Assembly: GCA_914767715.1 (NCBI GenBank)
Contig: OU612075.1
Span: forward strand, 3,722,001 to 3,782,000
Reading direction: 5' to 3'
Length of the DNA: 60,000 nucleotides
Origin: Membranipora membranacea
Taxonomy: Eukaryota > Bryozoa > Gymnolaemata > Cheilostomatida > Membraniporidae
The notes under the pieces are model-generated. The model was not told the origin of the DNA. It saw nothing but the letters and a program-made list of their open reading frames with translations, and ran no database searches. Below are positions 23,688 through 35,319 of this stretch, one piece after another (within the stretch, counting starts at the first letter, position 1; each line of letters begins with the position of its first letter). A program made the translations under genes and the position numbers.

Positions 23688-25872
23688 AATTGATGAAGAG
23701 AAGCGAAGAGGCTGATTAATCTTGATGTGAAAACTGAAGTGTCTAACGACTGCTACTACGACGACTACTTTTATATCTCATAAAAACTCAAAGCGCTAAG
23801 TCTTCTGCCAAAAAAATGAATGAATAATCCCGCTGGGTGCCACAATTGAGGACCTTTTTGTGGTTGCTTAATTGATGAGGGTGATCTTATATTGTGAAAG
23901 CAAGGATTTTGTTGGCAGCTGAATGTTCACGCCCAAATATGAGTAATTTTGTATTTCTGATGCTGGTCATTGCGAAAAATTTTCAATTGCTACCTACAGG
24001 TAGATGCTGGGTGACAACTTTACCGTAGTCTTTTGTCCTATGTGAAAAGTTACTAAAACAAAATACTACAGTTTTTTGGGTTTGTTTGCTAAGTTTCAGT
24101 TTATTATGTTATTGATTCAGCCAACGGACTTACTCAATAATCTATCCGTATGTATTTCTCCTTACCGTACCAAAGGCACTTGATCAGCGCTCTGCTTCTG
24201 GCTTTTATGTTGCCATAGAACTCATATGTGTGTGAAAAGTTTAAATTGTTTTTCTTGTGTTCAAATTAATCCTATAAGTCCGGTGGTAGCCTATGAGAAA
24301 GTGGCTAGAATGCAATTTCTTGGTGGATAGGGTTTGACAGTTATTTCTGGTAGAGTTTTTCATGCTGATAGGCCAGGAAAGTGACCAAAAGATGATGATA
24401 ATATTATTTCAAAACATTAGAAGTCCGAAACAGCTGGTCTGCTGGCATTAATAGCCGAGTAGCAGCCGAAAAAAGTTGAAAGTGGTCTTATATCGAAGTA
24501 GATGCAGTGATACCTTCTTTTCAGAACTCCCTATAGTAAATATCTACGCAACGCCTCGCCATGTTACACCATGCCACGCCACTATTTGAAACATTATAGT
24601 ATGGTTTTGGGATATGAAGCTAGATCAAAATATCACAAGTCCACTAAAATAATCTATGTATGTGGATTTGGATTTTATTCTGAGAAGAGGTATTACTGCA
24701 CCTAACTGATTATATCACCTTTACGAATGTATCGTAAAAGCAAAACTATCTGGACAAAGATTATCTGGGACAACAGCATAGCACAACAGTCAGTAAGACA
24801 CCATGCCTTTTCTTCAGTCAGTCAAATTAATATATTAGTCACATTTTACAAAAGAAAAGTTACCTATACAGTAGTGATAAAGAATAAAATTTTATTGGAC
24901 TGGCTCGATACTCCCGCCATACAAGGCCATGGGTCCTCTTGTTAATTCATCCATGGTTGGGGCTACTCTGCTGCTGGCGAACCAATGTATGCTGACTTCA
25001 ATATCCAAAAAAAATTCTGATTTCTTGTAACCCTGTCCAAAGAGTTAGTCTCTAACTCCTTGCCCTGTCTAAGTCGCTTAGAAGTTTGTTGCGGACTTGA
25101 GCAGAACCCATTTTTCTCTACATGCCTTCCTTTTTTTGCGACGTCCACAGACCAGCTAGAAAACTAGAGCTAATAAAAATAAAAAAGAGCTTGAAATTCT
25201 AGCTTTGCTCATTATCTCCTCATTTTTCACTGCAGACACAAAGCGTGTTTACAAGCTGCGATATAATCATAAGGTTAGCTATCAGCCAATGATATTCCAT
25301 GAACAAAGCCTTTTAATGATTCCCGTCATAAACGTGCCACTGGATACTGCTAATTAACCAATGAGACTATTCTCTCACTGGCAAACATTGCCCTAGTATA
25401 ATCTGCTGCGAGATGCGTTGCAGCGTGTAATTATAAGCCGCTTACTATAAAAGGGGCGGAACTTAGACCACTAAATAAACAGTTTTCCCTCGCGAAGCTG
25501 TAAACACTCGCACATGTGCAGTCCCTCTTATGCAGACTTTCGATCGCAGAAATCAGTACAAAGCAATCTATGGTATTTTGAAAATTAGAGTAACAAAGAG
25601 TGTTTTTTTGTAGTAATAATGAACATATAAATGTTTCATTTTGTTGCAAATAGTTAACATCATTTTATTCTGGAAGAGAAATACAGAATCAGAGGATAAA
25701 GTCTACAGAATCAAAGGGTAAAGTCTAAAACGATCACAATGTGGAAGCAACAGAGGGCAGGGCAATAGAAGGTCGTAGCAGCGGAGGAAGCCTATGTGTG
25801 GGCTCGGAACTGATTGGCTGTTGGGTGGGAAACATCAGCCAATTAGATCCAACACATTGGCCAATCAGAAAG
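23688..25872. other. Spacer with second foldback-family copy
   Basis: 24275-24530 repeats the left arm of the foldback element in LCMT1 intron 1: AGTCCGGTGGTAGCCTA, GTGGCTAGAA and TTGGTGGATA occur in the same order as at 7605-7675. No coding exon is recognisable in the rest of the stretch. Confidence 0.5.
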
Positions 25873-28800
25873 TCAGTGCTGTGATGGGTCAGAGCATCCT
25901 CCAAAGCTGGATATTAGCGTTAGCTTATCTCCTCTTCTTGCAGCCATACATTCCTCAACTTCGAACTCACATTCATTACCTGAAATTAAATGCACACAGA
26001 GCGTTATGAATTATAACTTATGGTCACCATCAATCAGCAATTAATTGGTTTGTCCAACTTACATGGTTATTGATTTCTACAAATGAGCTACTGACGCAAA
26101 TCAACTTATGGAGAAAGACTGGGAGTGAAGGTATATCATAACCATAATATAGTCATAGGCTCCAATCGACTCTCTGAGCTTAAGGCATACTTCAGGCATT
26201 TCAGCCCTTGTCATTATCATTAATGTGATATATTGCTTCCTTATTTTTTCAGGGATTAGCTAAATACATTCAAATACATTCCATCTTGCTAATTTTCTGT
26301 ATTTTCCTTTTAAATATATAAAGGTGTAATTTTTCCATTTTCCAATTGAGCTACACAAATTCTGATGATATAATAGATTTTTCCTGAGCGCAACGGATCT
26401 CTCAGTGAAAAAATCAGAGCAATCAGACAAATAATGGCGAAGGAAGGATCTGATTTGACGTCAAATTGGTAGTCATCCCTCACAAAAAACTGGTAGTCGT
26501 CCCTCACAAAAAAGTGGTCACATACCCATTTGGGCTATTACATCATAATTTTGAACAACAGAACTCAGAACTCACTCAGAACTCACTCCGTCTTACTAAT
26601 CAGAACTCACTCCGTCTTACTAAACAGAACTCACTCCGTCTCACTAAACAGAACTCACTCCGTCTTACTAAACAGAACTCACTCCGTCTTACTAAACAGA
26701 ACTCACTCCGTCTCACTAAACAGAACTCACTCCGTCTTACTAAACAGAACTCACTCCGTCTCACTAAACAGAACTCACTCCGTCTCACTAAACAGAACTC
26801 ACTCCGTCTCACTAAACAGAACTCACTCCGTCTTACTAAACAGAACTCACTCCGTCTTACTAAACAGAACTCACTCCGTCTCACTAAACAGAACTCACTC
26901 CGTCTTACTAAACAGAACTCACTCCGTCTCACTAAACAGAACTCACTCCGTCTCACTAAACAGAACTCACTCCGTCTCACTAAACAGAACTCACTCCGTC
27001 TTACTAAACAGAACTCACTCCGTCTCACTAAACAGAACTCACTCCGTCTTACTAAACAGATCTCACTCCGTCTTACTAAACAGAACTCACTCCGTCTCAC
27101 TAAACAGAACTCACTCCGTCTCACTAAACAGAACTCACTCCGTCTTACTAAACAGAACTCACTCCGTCTTACTAAACAGATCTCACTCCGTCTCACTAAA
27201 CACTAAACAGAACTCACTCCGTCTTACTAAACAGAACTCACTTCGTCTTACTAATCAGAACTCACTCCGTCTTACTAAACAGAACTCACTCCGTCTTACT
27301 AAACAGAACTCACTCCGTCTCACTAAACAGAACTCACTCCGTCTTACTAAACAGAACTCACTCCGTCTTACTAAACAGAACTCACTCCGTCTTACTAAAC
27401 AGAACTCACTCCGTCTTACTAAACAGATCTCACTCCGTCTTACTAAACAGAACTCACTCCGTCTTACTAAACAGAACTCACTCCGTCTTACTAAACAGAA
27501 CTCACTCCGTCTTACTAAACAGATCTCACTCCGTCTCACTAAACACTAAACAGAACTCACTCCGTCTTACTAAACAGAACTCACTTCGTCTTACTAATCA
27601 GAACTCACTCCGTCTTACTAAACAGATCTCACTCCGTCTTACTAAACAGAACTCACTCCGTCTTACTAAACAGAACTCACTCCGTCTTACTAAACAGAAC
27701 TCACTCCGTCTTACTAAACAGATCTCACTCCGTCTTACTAAACAGAACTCACTCTGTCTTACTAAACAGAACTCACTCCGTCTTACTAAACAGAACTCAC
27801 TCCGTCTCACTAAACAGAACTCACTCCGTCTTACTAAACAGAACTCACTCCGTCTTACTAAACAGAACTCACTCCGTCTCACTAAACAGAACTCACTCCG
27901 TCTCACTAAACAGAACTCACTCCGTCTTACTAAACAGAACTCACTCCGTCTTACTAAACAGATCTCACTCCGTCTCACTAAACACTAAACAGAACTCACT
28001 CCGTCTTACTAAACAGATCTCACTCCGTCTTACTAAACAGAACTCACTCCGTCTTACTAAACAGATCTCACTCCGTCTTACTAAACAGAACTCACTCTGT
28101 CTTACTAAACAGAACTCACTCCGTCTTACTAAACAGAACTCACTCCGTCTCACTAAACAGAACTCACTCCGTCTTACTAAACAGATCTCACTCCGTCTTA
28201 CTAAACAGAACTCACTCCGTCTCACTAAACAGATCTCACTCCGTCTCACTAAACACTAAACAGAACTCACTCCGTCTTACTAAACAGATCTCACTCCGTC
28301 TCACTAAACACTAAACAGAACTCACTCCGTCTTACTAAACAGAACTCACTCCGTCTTACTAAACAGAACTCACTCCGTCTCACTAAACAGAACTCACTCC
28401 GTCTCACTAAACAGAACTCACTCCGTCTTACTAAACAGAACTCACTCGGTCTTACTAAACAGAACTCACTCCGTCTTACTAAACAGAACTCACTCCGTCT
28501 TACTAAACAGATCTCACTCCGTCTTACTAAACAGAACTCACTCCGTCTTACTAAACAGAACTCACTCCGTCTTACTAAACAGAACTCACTCCGTCTTACT
28601 AAACAGATCTCACTCCGTCTCACTAAACACTAAACAGAACTCACTCCGTCTTACTAAACAGAACTCACTTCGTCTTACTAATCAGAACTCACTCCGTCTT
28701 ACTAAACAGATCTCACTCCGTCTTACTAAACAGAACTCACTCCGTCTTACTAAACAGAACTCACTCCGTCTTACTAAACAGAACTCACTCCGTCTTACTA

Positions 28801-31680
28801 AACAGATCTCACTCCGTCTTACTAAACAGAACTCACTCTGTCTTACTAAACAGAACTCACTCCGTCTTACTAAACAGAACTCACTCCGTCTCACTAAACA
28901 GAACTCACTCCGTCTTACTAAACAGAACTCACTCCGTCTTACTAAACAGAACTCACTCCGTCTTACTAAACAGAACTCACTCCGTCTCACTAAACACTAA
29001 ACAGAACTCACTCCGTCTTACTAAACAGAACTCACTCCGTCTCACTAAACACTAAACAGAACTCACTCCGTCTCACTAAACAGAACTCACTCCGTCTTAT
29101 TAAACAGAACTCACTCGGTCTCACTAAACAGAACTCACTCCGTCTCACTAAACAGAACTCACTCCGTCTTACTAAACAGAACTCACTCCGTCTTACTAAA
29201 CAGAACTCACTCCGTCTCACTAAACAGAACTCACTCCGTCTCACTAAACAGAACTCACTCCGTCTCACTAAACAGAACTCACTCCGTCTTACTAAACAGA
29301 ACTCACTCCGTCTTACTAAACAGAACTCACTCCGTCTTACTAAACAGAACTCACTCCGTCTTACTAAACAGAACTCACTCCGTCTTACTAAACAGAACTC
29401 ACTCCGTCTTACTAAACAGAACTCACTCCGTCTCACTAAACAGAACTCACTCCGTCTCACTAAACAGAACTCACTCCGTCTCACTAAACAGAACTCACTC
29501 CGTCTTATTAAACAGAACTCACTCCGTCTTACTAAACAGAACTCACTCCGTCTCACTAAACAGAACTCACTCCGTCTTACTAAACACTAAACAGAACTCA
29601 CTCCGTCTTACTAAACAGAACTCACTCCGTCTTACTAAACAGAACTCACTCCGTCTCACTAAACACTAAACAGAACTCACTCCGTCTCACTAAACACTAA
29701 ACAGAACTCACTCCGTCTTACTAAACAGAACTCACTCCGTCTTACTAAACAGAACTCACTCCGTCTCACTAAACAGAACTCACTCCGTCTCACTAAACAC
29801 TAAACAGAACTCACTCCGTCTTACTAAACAGAACTCACTCCGTCTCACTAAACAGAACTCACTCCGTCTCACTAAACAGAACTCACTCCGTCTCACTAAA
29901 CAGAACTCACTCCGTCTTACTAAACATGATATAATGTTGGTAAATTTTGAACCGACATCAGACCAGAACAATTCAAACACCTAAAATGGTGTTAAAAAGC
30001 GCGTTAGTGTTTTTTAGAAGAAGTTGAGCACTTGGGTGAGAAAAAGCGTATTTTTCCTCATTTTTCCTACTTTCCCATTGAGCTACACAAATGAGCGCGA
30101 CGGATATTTTAGCGAAAGAATAAGGGCAATCGGACAAAAATTGGCGAAGTTAGGATTTGGCAATCGATATGACATCATTTTATTATGGGAAAACATACAC
30201 AAGGACTGAAAACTATGAAGCTAAGATAGATATGTTTGTTTCTGACATTATTTACATATGTGTAGGTAAGTACATAAAATGACATCATATGTGTCGGCAA
30301 GAAACAGATGGGCAGCAGTAAAGTCCAATAACATTTAAATTTAACAGTTTATATAGCTGGCCGAGGACACTCCAAGCATACTTCTTTATGGGTTCATGTT
30401 AGGGCTTAGAATCTAAAGGTCTAGATCAAGAGCTTGATTAAATACTAGAATACTAACATACATGATGCTTTACAACGCAATTTGTCACGTGAACTATGGG
30501 GAACTCCCTTTATCTAGGTCACAGCCTTGGGGATACCCCAGTACATTGTGTTTTTACATACACCAGGTATTGCTACCTATATCTCAACACTGGATAGCAG
30601 CAGAGCGGAGATTCCAAATCTGGCATCCATTAGTCTCTCAACAACCTCCTTGTCGGCGAGCCTTCGAAACCAATGGAATTCACCTCTAGAGCCCTAAATA
30701 TCGCTCTAGGTTTTTGTGGCTGAATCTTGTTGAAAAGGCAAGCAGAACCCCAAAAGCCTTATGTTGCTCATGTACATGTTGTTTTGCGCCTTTGTGCCAA
30801 GACGATATAGGCAAAACTAAGGATTTGGATCCTCTCAGGTTGAGAGCCCTGTATTGTTTTACAACTAATTAAAACCTGGATAAAATTGTCTTTTTCATGA
30901 CAAACGATCAGTTGTGAATATCTTATTGTATTAACAATGCTATCGTTATATTAGTATTGTTACATTGAAAGTTAGCCATGTTATTTTGATAGCTATGTCA
31001 CTCTACTTTGGAGTTGCCCAGTCTCGTATATACAAAAGGCAACTCCCATATTGTAATACCATTCCCAATTTCCCTGCCATAAAGGTACTGGTGAGTGGTT
31101 GGTGACCTATTGGAGTAACTGTTACTTCTAGGTGTGACCTGTCTCTTAAGAAAAAAGCTCTTTGGTCGTTTGCCATTATGAGACTTCAAGAGTTCAAATA
31201 AATAATTACATTAATGTCACAAGTTGGAGAGCTAACATATAATAAAATTCTTCATCCCATGATATATGTCTGCTCCTAACGTTTCTAGCTCCTATGTCTT
31301 ATTGTGTAGTTTGGATTGATATAGCAGGGATCATAAGGGAGTGCACAAATAATCACAAGAGAAGGAGTACATGGAGAAGTACATATGTATACCTACAGGA
31401 TAAGTACATAATATGTATACTTACCGGAGAAGTACATATGCATACTTACTGGAGGTTTACATATGATACTTGCTGGAGGTGTGCATATGTGTACTTACTG
31501 GAGAAGTACTTGTGTATACTTACTGTAAGTCTGACCATTAGAAGCACATACAGGTCTAAGATTCATAGTACACATTCTCATACATGTAGCACTATCCTCT
31601 TCTACACTATATATAGAAGCAGCTGCCCATGCGACCATCAATAGCATGGTCAGCATAACTTGAAATAAGAATAATCTCAT
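25873..31680 (-). CDS. Kazal gene C: secreted single-Kazal-domain protein with satellite-filled intron
   Basis: Two exons, 31680-31524 and 25979-25873, join at phase 1 to give 87 residues. Exon 1 has a signal peptide (MRLFLFQVMLTMLLMVAWAA), an acidic spacer and CMRMCTMNLRPVCASNGQTY. Exon 2 supplies SNECEFEVEECMAARRGDKL and ends GGCSDPSQH-stop. The six cysteines fall at Kazal spacing, and the exon junction is at the same position as in genes A and B. The acceptor is TTTCAG and the donor A|GTAAGTATAC. The 5.5-kb intron is far longer than any other here and consists mainly of the 24-bp array plus flanking element. Function: presumed extracellular protease inhibitor. No homologue-specific symbol can be assigned. 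Confidence 0.87.
26380..26522 (+). repeat. Left flank of array: dispersed-element copy plus short 24-bp repeat
   Basis: 26400-26450 (GAGCAATCAGACAAATAATGG) is homologous to 30128-30160 (GGGCAATCGGACAAAAATTGG) on the other side of the array and, inverted, to 32585-32610. Between it and the array, TGGTAGTCATCCCTCAC plus AAAAAAC occurs two and a half times, also with a 24-bp period. Confidence 0.6.
26563..29926. repeat. 24-bp minisatellite, about 140 units, in Kazal gene C intron
   Basis: The plus-strand unit is CAGAACTCACTCCGTC followed by TTACTAAA or TCACTAAA. Less common variants are CAGATCTC and junctions with an extra ACTAAAC (7 bp). Blocks containing ACTTCGTCTTACTAATC next to a 7-bp insertion recur at about 27240, 27585 and 28670, so there is higher-order structure. 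Because 24 is divisible by three, long open frames appear on both strands (LTKQNSLR and RRSEFCLV repeats); none is a gene. In the sense of Kazal gene C each unit reads AGTRAGACGGAGTGAGTTC, which contains GTRAGA and GAGTGAGT. Confidence 0.97.
29927..30190 (+). repeat. Right flank of array, dispersed element
   Basis: 29930-30010 is a reverse-complement match to 32385-32465 over about 80 bp; both run through GCGC, TTTTAACAC and TCAAAA-TTACC into TATATCA. 30060-30160 repeats the left flank (ATTGAGCTACACAAAT, then GAGCGC-ACGGAT, then the CAATCGGACAAA word). The array therefore sits inside, rather than between, copies of a dispersed element. Confidence 0.6.
31370..31523 (-). repeat. Tandem repeat of donor-like motifs beginning at the Kazal C 5' splice site
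   Basis: Six units of about 25 bp read, in sense, like AGTAAGTATACATATGTAC then TTCTCC. The first unit's GTAAGTATAC is the actual donor of exon 1. The later units carry GTAAGTA (three), GCAAGTA, GTAGGTA and near variants. Confidence 0.8.
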
Positions 31681-32379
31681 TTAAATTACCTATTGTACCT
31701 TTTCTCTGGCACTGCGCTGAGGAAGAAGTTTATGTCGAATGCTCATGTTAGGTTGGTATTATTACTGGATATGCAACATTGGTCAATATAATCCATGGAG
31801 CATTTAGGTGACACAGACAGATATTTGACTCTCCAACTTTCCACTTCAACAGATTCACATCAAGGAATAGTCTTTTACTCCTTGCTTACATCGAAAATAT
31901 AATGAGCGTTAAGCCGTACCTTTTTTATTCACCAGACTTGTCATCACCACAGTAAGTACAGTAAGTTAGTTAGTCAGTTAGTTAGTAAGTTAGTTAGTTC
32001 GTAATTTGCAGTGGATGTAATTGTGAAATCGACTTAGACACATGTAACCTCAGAAGATTATCAATGACTGACTCTGTCATTACATCCATGGCATAATAAT
32101 CCACTTTATAGATAGGGTCCAAAGTTCCGTGACTTTTATTGATAGCTGAAGTGCAATAAAACGTCATAAACAAGGTGAAGCAGTTCTGTTCCCTACAGAT
32201 GTCATACTAGCGGGATTGCGGGTTAAAGTTCATGTTAAAAATGTACAATCTGGTTTTCATTCATAATAAAAGTGTTATATTTTTGTATTCAGCCCTCATA
32301 GCAGGAATCGCACAAGGGGGGTTTTATGGAACTTCACTTATGATAAGCAGGTAGGACAGCTCTACATGTGAGATAAACA
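31681..32379. other. No gene recognised
   Basis: Spacer upstream of Kazal gene C. It contains a (GTTAGTTA)n-like patch at about 31966-32000 and nothing else that I can support. Confidence 0.4.
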
Positions 32380-32640
32380 CTTTCGCGCGTTTTAACACAA
32401 TTTTTGGTGATTGAATCGTTCGTATCCGACCGCCGGCTCAAAAGTTACCGTAATTATATCAAGTTTGGTGAGACGGAGTGAATTCTGGTGTCCAAAATTG
32501 TGATTTTCTAGCTCAAATTGATGTTCTGGACATGTTTTTCGTTTGGGGCAACTCGGTATTAATGTACAAAATAGGTTATAGTTTCGCCAATTTTTGTCCG
32601 ATTGTCCCGAGTTTTGCGCCAAAAGATCTGCAGCGCAAAG
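32380..32640 (+). repeat. Unexpanded relative of the array-bearing element
   Basis: The same order of blocks as the array locus occurs in opposite orientation: TTTTAACAC...TATATCAAG, then a single unit GTGAGACGGAGTGAATTCTG (32470-32489), then CCAAAATTGTGATTTTC, then CAATTTTTGTCCGATTG. It shows what the locus looked like with one 24-bp unit. The 97-codon open frame at 32478-32771 overlaps it and is not a gene. Confidence 0.65.
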
Positions 32641-33230
32641 TTGAGTCTAAATATGCTCTGCTGAGTTACAGCTTATCTCCCCCACGTTGTGTACAATTTT
32701 ACTATCTAGTATCTTGCACGTTTATATATATATATAATCATCTAGCCAAAGACATTTACCCCCCTGCGTAATTCTCTTACCTTAGTTTTTTTATTTATAC
32801 CGATCTACTTGTTAGAAAAACCCGAACAAGGGTAAAAATGTTTTTCTAAAAAAACTTCATTCTGATCACATGCTACGCCAGGAAAACGTATTACATTATA
32901 ATTTAATATAAGCAACTGCTAGTGGCTTTATAAAACAGATCTGACATTGAGATCGGGCAAGCGTATCCGACTGATGCAGTGCAGGATAGTTGAAGCTCAT
33001 AGACTGAGTATGAAATCTATGTTGAATATAAACAAGAATATTATCTATGTTATGACCTATCTGGGTTTACTCAGTTACTGGTAACTGGGTAAATAATGAG
33101 GTGTCTCTTTGCAAAAAAACTGTAGTAGTACATGTAGCTGATACTGCCTGCTACTGGTATTGGAATGTGTTGGATCACAACATTATAATTATTTAGAATT
33201 ATTTAATTTAATTGCAAGCAGCCTATTAGA

Positions 33231-33349
33231 TGTTCCAATCTAATAAATTTATTATTAAATATCAGTGTAAAATCCCACACCCAGTTGAGAGCTACTGCGT
33301 ATGGGATTTTACACTGATTATTAATAATCAATTTTATTAGAATGGAACA
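33231..33349. repeat. Hairpin (MITE-like) element
   Basis: TGTTCCAATCTAATAAATTT at the left and its near reverse complement ending GAATGGAACA at the right enclose a second pair, CAGTGTAAAATCCCA / TGGGATTTTACACTG, around a 25-bp loop. The right arm contains TTAATAATCAATTTTA, a word also found beside the SINE at about 20310. Confidence 0.7.
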
Positions 33350-34119
33350 AGTCGTCCCGCTTTTCCCTATTGTCACCACTCACCACATCAACAAAACGCA
33401 ATACATATGTATCGGTATACTTCAGCCCAATAAGACGGAGGGGCCTTGTTCAGCCCTCACCTCCGAGGCAGTAAACAGACGTTAGAATTGAAGATTTGTG
33501 TCCTATTTAATGCTCGATGAGCACGATGAGATGGCCTGTAAACACCCAACGACTTCCTGACATTGAAATGTTACTACAGCAGAGCAACTATGCTCCCGTC
33601 GGATATGCCAGTAAACTTAAGTAAGTACTGTTTCAATATTTGATCGTTATGATGTCAACTATTTTGGGCGCATTGATAAATGGAAGAACCACCCTGTTTG
33701 AATGATTGTAAGTTGAAATGCCTCCTCCAATCAATCGGTTGTGTTCCAATTACAAAGATATGGCCAAAAAATGCTATCTGATTGAAATAAAGAGGTGAAC
33801 TCCCATTCACAAACCACTCACTCCTAGATGGAGCTGTATATACCCTGAGTGGTTTGAGCATCAAAAACTATCGAATAACAACTGGGTCCTTAGTTGGTAT
33901 TTAACTTTAATTTACCAATCATCCAGAGATTGAAACAGGTAGCTATCGGCACTGGAGTACGCCAAGACAAAATGATTGCACAGAACAATTTTGAACTTAC
34001 ATTTTTATCATCTTGCAGACAAAACAGATGCTGACGAATCACTCTGCTCGAGGACATCACACAGGAAGAAGCAGCAGCTGCTCTCTACTCCTAATAGAAG
34101 CCAGACAGGTTTGCAATGT

Positions 34120-34598
34120 TCATGATGTGCCTGTAATCCGATTCGTCATAAGCTCTGTAAATGATAGCACCATAGTACTGTTATGTATTTGGTTAGGTTT
34201 GAAACACCCTGCAAGCATTGGAATAATTATTTCCTCTGAGTATTGTAGAGCAATGATACCTTGCACATGGATTGTTCCATTATCATATATGCTGATATAA
34301 ACTGAGTCACCCTCGCACCCAAACTGTTGGCCAATCTTCTTACTAGACTTTGTCTTTATGCAATTAGTACTTGAACTATTCCCCCACATTTGTTTGATCT
34401 TGGTTCTCCATTGGTTAGCATCATCAGCGAGGCCGTATATGGCGTATGAATTTAGGTGTCTACACGTTACTGTGTAGTTGTTCATTTTCTTGTATACTTT
34501 TCCATTTTGTAAAACTTCATCGCTGTCGTGTATCTCAAATCTGATTTTCTGGATAATATCATTGTAGGTGCGGGCGCGATGAGGGCGTTTGCACTTTC
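34120..34598 (-). CDS. Terminal exon of unknown protein
   Basis: The frame is open for 159 codons downstream of a good acceptor (TTTATACAG) at 34599, ending with a stop at 34120. It starts in phase with two leftover bases. It encodes KCKRPHRARTYNDII, FEIHDSDEVLQNGKVYKK, a cysteine-bearing middle, and SVYISIYDNGTIHVQGI. The 'hydrophobic-x-hydrophobic-Y-x-x-G-x-hydrophobic-x-V-Q-G' segment resembles a motif in poorly characterised proteins expanded in non-bilaterian genomes and sometimes linked to transposons; I am not certain of this. No partner exon was identified upstream. It may instead belong to an old mobile element. Confidence 0.4.
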
Positions 34599-35262
34599 CT
34601 GTATAAATGATGTATTATTTGGTATGATGTTAAGAATTCACTACATTTGTATCATGAAATTATTTTAGTGAAGTATTATAAGGTATAAAAACATGTTAAC
34701 ATACTTCGAAGCAGTTTGGTTATTTAAACTAATTATATATTCACACGCAATGTTTATAAACAAAACTTGACCTTTGAACCCGGTAACTGTAAATTGCTGA
34801 ACAGGCTGAACGGACTGAACAGCTGAACAGAATTTCTCAGACTACGATTGGTTTGATTATTTACATGATTGGCTAATTTTGCATAAACGTGGACAATTCC
34901 TTATTACATTCTGCTCATTAATTTATTTATTTTAAGTTTGCATTTGCCTTGGTTTCTTTCAATTTTATTCGCAGTTAATTTTTCGGCATTACACACTAAG
35001 TAAGGTAATAAATTAGAGACGTACAATGCTGTGAGTTGACAATCATAGTTGCTAGCTTGCTGATTGACTCTCAGCAATACTTTCGCCCAAGCTGTCTCTC
35101 ACTTTGCCAATTGAAAAACAGTACAACCTCTGGCTAGATAGAAAATAACATCTGTGCTTGAAGTAATATTTGGTATTTATAGCGTGTAACATAAAAAAGC
35201 GAGAAGTCTATCTTTTTTTGTTGTTGATCTTGTGAAACATTTTTAAAATTAGATACACTCTA

Positions 35263-35310
35263 GGCCTGAGGGTGCTTGGGGCTGGAACTGTCAATGAAGA
35301 GCTCTCCCCA
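35263..35310 (-). repeat. SINE tail fragment
   Basis: The reverse complement reads GAGCTCTTCATTGACAGTTC then CAGCCCCAAGCACCC, matching the 3' part of the SINEs at 19.6 and 20.0 kb. The head is missing, or replaced by an inverted CTTCCTCTTGGGAGAGGAAG palindrome just downstream (about 35318-35337). Confidence 0.55.
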
Positions 35311-35319
35311 ATGAACTTC

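Noticed and set aside
26466-27549. Long open frames of 246 and 339 codons (QNSLRLTK, RTHSVLLN repeats) and minus-strand RRSEFCLV frames through 29980
   Set aside because: They are forced by a 24-bp tandem repeat whose length is a multiple of three and which lacks stops in several frames on both strands.
26563-29926. CRISPR-like array
   Set aside because: There are no unique spacers; the repeats are directly adjacent and the context is eukaryotic and intronic.
32478-32771. 97-codon plus-strand frame
   Set aside because: It lies across a dispersed repeat copy and shows no protein family features.
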